Shown here: positions 57,773 to 64,000 of the stretch, piece after piece
How positions within the stretch are numbered: the first letter of the stretch is position 1
How the letters are laid out: each line of letters starts with the position of its first letter
Source of the DNA: Prevotellamassilia timonensis
GTDB taxonomy: Bacteria > Bacteroidota > Bacteroidia > Bacteroidales > Bacteroidaceae
Assembly (NCBI RefSeq): GCF_900106785.1
Contig: NZ_LT629843.1
Span: forward strand, 142,290-206,289
DNA: 64,000 nucleotides
Direction: 5' to 3'
Position numbers and translations under genes: made by a program
The notes under the pieces: model-generated
The model's database searches: none
The model's input: only the letters and a program-made list of their open reading frames with translations
What the model was told of the DNA's origin: nothing

Positions 57773-57919
57773 CACTAATGGGGGCGACGCGTCCCGCGTC
57801 GGGCATTAAAGCAAAGGCTTATACACCAAATAAAGACTCACAGACAACACTAATTACACGCTTGTCTGTGAACTTTTGCCTTAAAAATCCCGATGCGGGA
57901 CGCGTCGCCCCCATTAGTG
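57773..57919. repeat. GACGCGTC palindromic repeat, copy D
   Basis: Arms 57773-57803 and 57889-57919 (31 bp, one mismatch). The centre contains an inner hairpin GACTCACAGACAA/TTGTCTGTGAAC like copies A and B. Outer flanks also match: AAACGCAAGC on the left, GCTTGCGTTT on the right. Confidence 0.88.
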
Positions 57920-57999
57920 CTTGCGTTTGGTGGTAGCGTTTGGTGGTAGCGCTTGTTTTCGTTTTCCCAGACGCAAATTATGTTTCTTATGTAGCTTAT

Positions 58000-58386
58000 A
58001 TTCTTATGTTCCCGCGGTAAGCGGCCAACACAAACGATATACTTATGTCCTTATGTTCTTATGTCCTTCTGTTTTCCGCGTTAGCGGCTAGCAATCCACG
58101 CTATGGCGTCAGCCCTTATGTCTCTTGAGGCCACCCGGACGTTAGTCCGTGGCCGTCAGCCGCGCAGCGGCCTTATATGTATCTTATGTAAACTTGTGTC
58201 CTTATGTTCACGCGGTAAGCGGCTAACACAAACGTATTCTGTTCTTCTGTCCTTTTGTCCTTATGTTCTCCGCGTTAGCGGCTGCCAGGGCACGCTATGG
58301 CGTCAGCCCTTATGCCTCTTGAGGCCACCCGGACGTTATTCCGTGGCCGTCAGCCGCGCAGCGGCCTTGTGTGTTTCCTATGTAAA
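58000..58386. repeat. 194-bp direct repeat, two copies plus a displaced third start
   Basis: The two copies share CGCGGTAAGCGGC, CCGCGTTAGCGGCT, CGCTATGGCGTCAGCCCTTA, GAGGCCACCCGGACGTTA and CCGTGGCCGTCAGCCGCGCA at a constant offset of 194 bp. The beginning of a third copy lies beyond the IS110 element, at 59958-59995. Confidence 0.85.
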
Positions 58387-58473
58387 TTAAGATGAGAATT
58401 TCCAATCACATGCCCACGAGATAAAAAAGGGACCGCAGCAAAACATAAATCAAGCCCGCTTCAGTTTCCTATA

Positions 58474-58505
58474 TTGGCAAATGTTGCCAAAATCCCGTAT
58501 ATTTG
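58474..58505 (+). promoter_or_regulatory. Transposase promoter
   Basis: TTG (58474-58476), 21 bases, then TATATTTG (58498-58505). The upstream half lies in a perfect palindrome, TTGGCAAATGTTGCCAA (58474-58490), that could bind a regulator or pair in RNA. Confidence 0.55.
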
Positions 58506-58545
58506 TGGGAAAACAGGCTCTAACGCCTAATTAAATTAAAAGCTT

Positions 58546-59706
58546 ATGAAAACTGTAGCAGGGCTTGATGTGCACAAAGATAGTGTATATCTCTGTATTT
58601 TGCGAGAAAACGGGGAGAAAATAGAACGCGTATACGGCGTTTTGACTCCACAACTCGATTCCATGCGCGATTTTATGGCAGAAAACGAAGTCAGCGAAGT
58701 CGCAATGGAAAGCACAAGTGTGTATTGGATTCCCATCTGGCGCGTACTTGTTGATTCATTTGAACTCAAGTTGGTTAATCCTTACTTTATTAAGCAACTT
58801 CCTGGGCGTAAAAGTGATGTCAAGGATGCTCAATGGATTGCGGAATGCGTCATGAAGGAACTAATTCGTGGAAGCTTTATTCCACCTCCTTTAATCCAAC
58901 AACTCCGCTTGTACGACAGACGAATATTCGAGTTGAATGCGGAATTAGTAAGAAAGTATTCCAAGATTGATGCGATATTGCAGCGCTGTAATATTCGTTT
59001 GAGTAACTATGTGTCCAATACAGATTGCAAGAGTTACAAAAATGTTGTCAAGCGTATATCTGAAGGTGTAACTTCACCGCAAGAACTACTTATGCTCGTA
59101 CACAAACGCATTATAAACAAGCATGGCGAGGATACGATACTGGCAGCACTTACAGGTGTCGTTTCCGAAGCTGAAATAGACATGCTTGCACAATATGTTG
59201 CAGAATCAGCCTTATTGGAGGATAACAAGAACAAATGCATTGAAAAAATGCGGGAAATCTGCAACAGGGAGTTTGAGGAACAGATGAAGAACCTTCAGAC
59301 AATCCCAGGTGTAAGCGAGCGTTCCGCCCTGACAGTCCTTGCCGAGATAGGTCCAGACGTAAATGCGTTCCCGAGTGCCAAACATCTCGTCTCTTGGTGC
59401 GGTTTCAACCCAAGAAATGACGAAAGTAACAAGAAAATCAAATCGAACAAGATTACTCACGGGAACAGATTCATCAGAATTGCCAGTGTTCAATGCGCAT
59501 GGGCTGCATCAAGAACGAAAGATTGTTACTTCTCTAAGTTTTACGCATTTCACACACAAGTGAGGAAGAAATTCAAGTTGAAAGTAGTGGTAGCTGTGGC
59601 CAGAAAAATACTTGTGTGCATTTGGCACATTCTGAAATTCAATGTTTCATACAAGGACTTTGAACCCCAAAAGTCTGTTGCTAAAGATTGTACTCAGCTT
59701 GCTTAG
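58546..59706 (+). CDS. IS110-family transposase
   Basis: 386 residues. The N-terminal DEDD RuvC-like domain shows GLDVHKDSVYL (Asp8), VAMESTSVYW (Glu) and GRKSDVKDAQWIAE. The C-terminal Tnp20 domain has IPGVSERSALTVLAEIGPD and SWCGFNPRNDESN with the candidate catalytic Ser. These recombinases excise a circular form and insert under guidance of a structured bridge RNA from the element's noncoding end. Intact, so possibly active. Confidence 0.95.
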   Translation: MKTVAGLDVHKDSVYLCILRENGEKIERVYGVLTPQLDSMRDFMAENEVSEVAMESTSVYWIPIWRVLVDSFELKLVNPYFIKQLPGRKSDVKDAQWIAECVMKELIRGSFIPPPLIQQLRLYDRRIFELNAELVRKYSKIDAILQRCNIRLSNYVSNTDCKSYKNVVKRISEGVTSPQELLMLVHKRIINKHGEDTILAALTGVVSEAEIDMLAQYVAESALLEDNKNKCIEKMREICNREFEEQMKNLQTIPGVSERSALTVLAEIGPDVNAFPSAKHLVSWCGFNPRNDESNKKIKSNKITHGNRFIRIASVQCAWAASRTKDCYFSKFYAFHTQVRKKFKLKVVVAVARKILVCIWHILKFNVSYKDFEPQKSVAKDCTQLA

Positions 59707-59957
59707 TGCAAGCTGTAACAATAAGTTTCCATTGCAAGGCTATTAAGTTTCTGGTAGTTCGACTCCGTCCTTGTAAATTAGCCAAAGCCTTGGATACTTG
59801 TGGATGCCCACGTATAGCTTCGAGCTAGAAGAGAAAAATACCTTTTTACATACGTGTCGTCTCTTCAATTTTGGAGAGACTGGATATTTGCGCTGTATAG
59901 AAAACGAATATTGGGATTTCGTGTGTTACTTAGGATACTCATAATCCTTTTTTAGAG
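59707..59957 (+). ncRNA. Candidate bridge-RNA region at the IS110 right end
   Basis: 251 nt of noncoding sequence inside the element with local hairpins, for example GTCTCT/AGAGAC (59859-59864, 59875-59880) and TAGCTTCGAGCTA. A long 3' noncoding end is a trait of the IS1111-like branch, where the guide RNA lies after the transposase. The 159-nt left end is the alternative. No target- or donor-binding loop was proven by eye. Confidence 0.35.
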
Positions 59958-60068
59958 AAAACTTGTGTTCTTATGTTCACGCGGTAAGCGGCTCTCCTAA
60001 CTTAGTCAATGCGTCACCCTATAAAATAACGTAACTCATTGATTTCGCGCCATACGAACTGTCAACCA

Positions 60069-60272
60069 TCACAATATCAAGCTAATCGCCGATATAATAA
60101 GGCCCAGCACCACCAGCATGAGCACCAATTCTATCACACACCCAAAGCAATTACCAACCCCCTCCGTCAGCAAACTGAACACAGCATCTATTGCTGTCCC
60201 CAGCCAACCCAATACGCCCAATACCACAAACAGCACGATGCCTGCTACTACCATCAATATGAATGTTAACAT
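60069..60272 (-). CDS. Small membrane protein
   Basis: 67 residues with two strongly hydrophobic helices (about 2-24 and 45-66) around a short loop (FSLLTEGVGNCFG). Start ATG 60272. No family recognised; a plausible small integral membrane protein. Confidence 0.55.
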   Translation of the reverse strand: MLTFILMVVAGIVLFVVLGVLGWLGTAIDAVFSLLTEGVGNCFGCVIELVLMLVVLGLIISAISLIL

Positions 60273-60623
60273 ATAAAATTGTTTGATTGGTTGAACACCT
60301 GTTTATAATATAACCTTGAGCACCATCTTATATTAAGCTGAAATGGAACTTCCGCTTTATTGTTACCATTTACACAGCAGCAAGGCAGAAGTCCCATTTC
60401 ATTTTAAGTCCTATAATCGTTCCTTATTTCCTGCTATACGCCGAGGCGCATCAGCTATATTAGTTGTCATCACTGCCAAGGCCCATCGCATCAGCAAGCC
60501 ACCCAAGTACTTAAAAGTTGATGTTAATACAATAACCCCTCTGAAGTAGTTTCTGCCGTTTTCAAAAACATTTTCCTCCTTAATGCCCTTAGCCATTTCG
60601 AAAAGGCATTAAGGAGGATACTA
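60273..60623. other. Gap with two hairpins
   Basis: GAAATGGAACTTC and GAAGTCCCATTTC pair across about 60340-60402. TCCTCCTTAATGCC (60574-60587) pairs perfectly with GGCATTAAGGAGGA (60605-60618) and is a probable terminator of the - strand gene starting at 61169. No gene seen. Confidence 0.65.
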
Positions 60624-61169
60624 TCAATCTTCGAAATCTTCAGAAACTTCCGCTATTTGTAGTTCTATTCCTTCGTCAATAGCTTCGTCTTCATGCGCTT
60701 CGTACCACTCTTGGAAATCCTCGAATGTGTCAAATTGCAAATCCTTCAGGCTTTCAGATTCCTTCAGTATGTCATTTACATAATCTAAGGTTTCGTCATT
60801 TGTCATGACTTCACCAAGTTCAACATTGCGAGCTATGCTTTCTTCATCATTTGTAAAAAATCCGTAGTCCTCAATGTCTACCCAAAAATAAACACTCAGA
60901 TCCTCATAGTTATCACAGAGAAGATGGCGGAAGTCTGATGGTCCCTTACAATTTTCGTCTGTCGTGATTTTCAACACCCCATCTGAGTATTCACTGCTGT
61001 AAATTGTACTCGAAGGCATATACGAATACGATATATTGAGAGTATCCAACAAAAGAGCCAATGATGGCCTATCATTAGAATCTATAATCTGCTGGCACTT
61101 TTCATATATTCCTTCAAGTACTTCTTCGTCACCTACAATTCTATAATCTACGGTTGATACTACGCTCAT
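60624..61169 (-). CDS. Hypothetical acidic protein
   Basis: 181 residues from ATG 61169; an in-frame ATG at 61193 is possible. Strongly acidic, with a central beta-rich part (STIYSSEYSDGVLKITTD, SVYFWVDIEDYGFFTND) and an acidic C-terminus (EDFQEWYEAHEDEAIDEG). The middle faintly recalls the YubB/Api92 ferredoxin-like domain; this is not firm. Possibly an immunity or anti-defence type protein, but function is unknown. Confidence 0.65.
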   Translation of the reverse strand: MSVVSTVDYRIVGDEEVLEGIYEKCQQIIDSNDRPSLALLLDTLNISYSYMPSSTIYSSEYSDGVLKITTDENCKGPSDFRHLLCDNYEDLSVYFWVDIEDYGFFTNDEESIARNVELGEVMTNDETLDYVNDILKESESLKDLQFDTFEDFQEWYEAHEDEAIDEGIELQIAEVSEDFED

Positions 61170-61507
61170 GTTTTTTCTGTTTTTTGCCGTCACCCTTAGG
61201 GATATCCGGCATGTTGTTTTTATTTACCGAAAGGGATTGCCCTATTTGGCATTTTATCACCCGCAAATATCTTCGCCATAATGCAAAGGACAGAATGGGT
61301 ATGCAAAGGAACCGCAAGCTTTCGGTCTCCAATTTGTCTTTGATTTGTTGCAAGAAGAACTGTCAACAGAAGCGTCCTCCCTAATGTAGAACCCTGTTCG
61401 AGCAGCTTGCCCCTGCCCAATAAGAGTTCCAATAATCTTTCTTGAGGCCTCAACTTTGTCTACACCTCAATTTACCAACTTAGGACGGGGGGGGGTAATT
61501 TGTGTAT
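61170..61507. other. Gap, nothing certain
   Basis: No credible gene; contains a G9-10 run near 61488. Confidence 0.4.
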
Positions 61508-61678
61508 TCATAAGATTAGCGTTTTGTCTCTTTGTGCATAAAGCTTAAAGTCTTCACACACGAGGAGGAGTTTTAGGGATCTCTGTTTTATCTGAGATTT
61601 CTCATACACCTTGCATGCCAGGTTGCGAAGAAATCCATCGATGCTGTTGTACTTTATCTGCTTGCAAATATACAGCAT
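61508..61678 (-). CDS. 56-codon ORF, probable small gene or remnant
   Basis: ATG at 61678, stop at 61508-61510. The sequence has natural composition (KYNSIDGFLRNLACKVYEKS, LKLLLVCEDFKLYAQRDK). It may be the C-terminal remnant of a larger protein. Family not recognised. Confidence 0.35.
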   Translation of the reverse strand: MLYICKQIKYNSIDGFLRNLACKVYEKSQIKQRSLKLLLVCEDFKLYAQRDKTLIL

Positions 61679-61834
61679 CTAAGCGCTATCTCGTATAGTC
61701 CTTTTTATCCTTTTTAGGGCCATGCAATCACAGCTTCGAATCCAAACTCCCATCAGGCTTAAAACAGTAAGCACCCCATGCAATACAACTTGAATGAGGT
61801 GCTTACTTACTAAACTTACACTATTGTAAATTCA

Positions 61835-62376
61835 TCACTTCTTATAATCGTAGAACATTTTCCACGAGCCAGCTTCATAACTAAGACGTATTTTGTTCAA
61901 TCTTATAGACCTTTTGTCACCTTGAACAAATAATTCATATACATATTCCTTATTTAGCTCGATAGGTTCTTTGTTACAAGAAAAATCTTTTACCAAAGTT
62001 CCATCTTCTTTTTTAAGGATGCAATTCTTTCTAGAGTTAGGTACATGAAGCGTGTGACCATCAATCTTAAAAGGCGAAACAATTCGATATTCTCCTTTAT
62101 TAGTATTACATTCTCCTATAAAATCGCTGATTTTGTAATTGATTATAGGTGTATTGTTTTCCATAGGAGTGACAGGAATCGGCAATGTTATTGCATCATC
62201 AATATCTAACACATAGACCCTCTTTACACCTTTAGTAGGAGTTCCAAAAGATTTGTAACGATCAAGTCTATCTTTTAGATTTAATTGTTTACCGACTTTT
62301 TCAATGCTTGCTTCATCGACTTTTTCAATGCTTGCTTCATCGTCAAGGTCAAGTTCTAAAACGTCAAGCAATTTAT
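61835..62376 (-). pseudogene. Hypothetical gene cut by the ISAon1-type element
   Basis: About 180 codons remain. Reading leftwards, the frame passes from the IS end straight into KLLDVLELDLDDE, so the apparent GTG start at 62383 belongs to the IS and the true N-terminus lies right of the window. An exact 24-bp tandem duplication (about 62298-62345) repeats DEASIEKV in frame. The beta-rich remainder ends SYEAGSWKMFYDYKK. Function unknown. Confidence 0.7.
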
Positions 62377-62416
62377 GGCGCACCCGACAAACCCTGTGGA
62401 GTAGGCCGTGCAGATG

Positions 62417-63505
62417 CTAACCCAAAACTGTTGCTAAACGATACATGAAGAATGGTATGTCTATGACTCCTTTTACTTGTGCACGAAAGCATTTGATCTT
62501 TGAGTTCAACGATTCAGCTGAAGCGTTAGTCTTACGTCCGTCAAAGTAGTTCAGGATTTCATCCTCATAGAATCTGATGGTATCGCGTACGGACTTGATT
62601 TCACGCAGAGTGCAGGAAGCCACTTTCTCATACCACCCCTTGAAATTCTGTTTGGCAGTCTCCTTTGTGAGTTTCTTGTTTCTGAATATGGCTCTAAGGG
62701 AGTTGATCAGATTGTATGCTTCTTCAAGTTTTGGGTAGAGTGCGAAAAGTATCTTCGCACGCTTTTTCTGCGTTGCGCTCCACTTCTCTCGGCTCATGGA
62801 CAATTGCTTGCGACATCGTGTCTGTGCCTCTACAAGAGTCTCGCCATTTTCAAGCCTTTTGGGTTCAAAGCGAGTGTTCAGCCTCATAGGCTTTCTTCCG
62901 CGCTTGCTCTTCTTCCAGTTCTTCCCATGCCTTTTCCTCATTCGCTCGCGGTAAGCCTTTCTCTGCGCTGCCAGATTTTCGAGGTATTTGCGAAACTCTG
63001 CCTTCTGTCTGTTCGCCTCCTTTACGGCTTTTCGTTTCAGGCGCAGGCGTATCTCTTCGCAGCCCTCTCCACCGCGTTTTACGACATGGAAGCAGTCACG
63101 TATGACTGTGGCTTTAGGGAATGCCTCTCGGGCTATGACACGCATGCAATCTGAGAGATCCATCGTGATATTCTCAACCATTTCACGCTTATCTGCAGGT
63201 AGTTGCATGAGAACCTTCAGTACGTCAGCAGGATTCGTTCCCTTGACTACTGCTATGATTGCACCCTTGCGACCATGGGCATCCTTGTTGTGAACGATAG
63301 TGTACAGTTCGCCCTGGAGGGAGGTCTCGTCTATGCCTTGCTCCTTACCTACGTTTTGCGGAATAAGAATCCACTTGGATGCGTGATCCTTCTGCTCCCA
63401 CGTCTCGAAGTTACTCAGGGCGTCCTTGTATCTTTTGGCAAACGTGGAGCTGTTAATCATGTACGTATAACCAATCTGACGAGCGGTTATCGTCTCAGAG
63501 TCCAT
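62417..63505 (-). CDS. ISAon1-type transposase, catalytic ORF
   Basis: 362 residues. DDE motifs of the ISL3 type: GIDETSLQGELYTI (first Asp), MDLSDCMRVIAREAFPKA followed by RDCFHVVK (second Asp), and ASAESLNSKIKCFRAQ (Glu). A long basic insert (about 170-250) separates the last two. It overlaps the accessory ORF by 11 bases in another frame. Confidence 0.92.
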   Translation of the reverse strand: MDSETITARQIGYTYMINSSTFAKRYKDALSNFETWEQKDHASKWILIPQNVGKEQGIDETSLQGELYTIVHNKDAHGRKGAIIAVVKGTNPADVLKVLMQLPADKREMVENITMDLSDCMRVIAREAFPKATVIRDCFHVVKRGGEGCEEIRLRLKRKAVKEANRQKAEFRKYLENLAAQRKAYRERMRKRHGKNWKKSKRGRKPMRLNTRFEPKRLENGETLVEAQTRCRKQLSMSREKWSATQKKRAKILFALYPKLEEAYNLINSLRAIFRNKKLTKETAKQNFKGWYEKVASCTLREIKSVRDTIRFYEDEILNYFDGRKTNASAESLNSKIKCFRAQVKGVIDIPFFMYRLATVLG

Positions 63506-63896
63506 TCGCCCTCTTTAAAAAAAGCGCGAAGTCCTTCGCGTATCGAGTGCCCTTATGCTTCAGTTCAAACTCCTTGTCAAGGTCAACACTTCTTGTTGTG
63601 CCATCCGGCATTGTCCAACGCCTTCTTCGTATGTGAAGTACCGCCTTCTTGTCTCGGGCTGGATAGTCAAGTAAACATGATTCTTCCCCAAAACCATTGC
63701 TCACGGAATCCTTCATGTCTGGTGTGCGATTGTCGCGCTCATCCAGATAGATGTGAAGCTCTGTTGTGTAAAGAACATCCTTGTCCAGAGTACGCTGTGT
63801 TGCAAAGTCTGTCACCTCGAAATATTTAAGAACTCCTTCGGGGAGGAAATATGAGGCGAGGCCCTCATACATATTTTTATTGCCATTCTGATTCAT
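63495..63896 (-). CDS. ISAon1-type transposase N-terminal-region ORF
   Basis: 133 residues; first ORF of the IS. It has the usual helical start (EGLASYFLPEGVLKYFEV) and a beta-rich YTTELHIYLDERD ... LHIRRRRW region that matches the separate N-terminal protein of ISAon1 elements. Needed with the downstream ORF for transposition, possibly through frameshifting or coupling. Confidence 0.88.
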   Translation of the reverse strand: MNQNGNKNMYEGLASYFLPEGVLKYFEVTDFATQRTLDKDVLYTTELHIYLDERDNRTPDMKDSVSNGFGEESCLLDYPARDKKAVLHIRRRRWTMPDGTTRSVDLDKEFELKHKGTRYAKDFALFLKRANGL

Positions 63897-64000
63897 AGTG
63901 CAAAGGTACTACTTTTGGGCAATCATGTATCGTTTGGCAACTCAGTTTTTGGGTTAGCATCTGCACAGCCCTCCACAGGGTTTGTCGGGTGCGCCCAATT

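Larger units (their letters stand above)
56759..58386. other. Repeat-rich region without genes
   Basis: 1.6 kb with no credible coding frame. It holds a GCCCTTACAGGCAGGGCG remnant (56827-56895), two GACGCGTC palindromic repeats, the GTGTAAGATG box cluster (57346-57705) and the 194-bp direct repeat (from about 58000). Confidence 0.7.
58387..59957 (+). mobile_element. IS110-family insertion sequence, about 1.57 kb
   Basis: The ends are deduced from the interrupted repeat: left flank CCTATGTAAA, right flank AAACTTGTGTTC, while the uninterrupted repeat at about 58183-58200 reads ATGTAAACTTGTG. No terminal inverted repeats are evident, as usual for IS110. Noncoding parts are 159 nt on the left and about 251 nt on the right. 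The A-run leaves an uncertainty of about three bases at the junction. Confidence 0.82.
62377..63995 (-). mobile_element. ISAon1/ISL3-type insertion sequence
   Basis: Terminal inverted repeats: GGCGCACCCGACAAACCCTG at 62377 and its reverse complement ending at 63995, continuing imperfectly to GATGCTAACCCAAAA (about 54 bp). The left flank is CAATTTAT (62369-62376). The right flank reads CAATT before the window ends, consistent with an 8-bp target duplication as made by ISL3 elements. Two overlapping ORFs on the - strand. Confidence 0.9.

Overview
The window looks like a Bacteroidales chromosome, most likely a Prevotella-like gut or oral species. Supporting signs are a large single-chain PurL, a GH95 fucosidase ending in a YDLxGR...NGKK tail, a FucP-type transporter, a dipeptidyl peptidase IV, an ISAon1-type insertion sequence, Bacteroides-type mobile-element genes (DUF3945, DUF1896, TopB, methylase-helicase), and several promoters with the Bacteroidetes TAnnTTTG -7 box. 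The genus is inference.

Layout. (1) 1-3619: an A+T-rich defence block on the + strand. It holds the end of an unrecognised gene, a CD-NTase, a Cap15 membrane effector (together a CBASS pair), and an AlbA_2/Schlafen-type ATP-binding gene that overlaps cap15 and is split by a frameshift. (2) 3620-4627: gene debris (a C-terminal remnant, a 23-bp-stem hairpin, the last strand region of an outer-membrane barrel) closed by a terminator. (3) 4648-8657: two translationally coupled DUF262 genes on the - strand, GmrSD-like restriction/defence. (4) 9216-25485: the recombination and DNA-processing core of a Bacteroides-type integrative element (tyrosine recombinase, four small HTH proteins, DUF3945, TopB, DUF1896, methylase-helicase). 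No transfer genes are seen. A 2,481-nt group II intron with its own RT interrupts the helicase gene just before motif VI; joining the flanks restores one 1,929-codon frame. (5) 25610-27219: an XRE regulator, a small coupled gene and a broken membrane-AraC regulator. (6) 27220-29548: no confident gene, but two very large inverted repeats, a 22-bp tandem array and the first copy of a GACGCGTC-centred palindromic repeat.

(7) 29549-56758: ordinary chromosome. It carries the GH95 fucosidase, purL, a flippase plus GT2 glycosyltransferase, a LytTR regulator coupled to an NAGPA-like membrane protein, a small secreted protein, four tRNAs (Leu-UAA, Gly-GCC, Leu-GAG, Gly-GCC), a FucP-like MFS transporter, hflX, a FecCD permease with binding protein, a type I asparaginase, DPP-IV, pyrE and a serine-type sulfatase. 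(8) 56759-64000: a repeat-rich, IS-rich tail. It has two more palindromic repeats, a cluster of GTGTAAGATG boxes, a 194-bp direct repeat interrupted by an IS110-family element whose empty site can be rebuilt, small hypothetical genes, and an ISAon1/ISL3-type IS that has cut a gene and left a probable 8-bp duplication at the window's right edge.

How the genes fit together: the CBASS pair should make a cyclic oligonucleotide on phage infection, and Cap15 should then damage the inner membrane. The DUF262 pair probably attacks modified DNA. The integrative-element genes would handle excision and processing of the element, with helicase production dependent on intron splicing. GH95 and the FucP-like carrier both suit fucose scavenging, although they are not adjacent.
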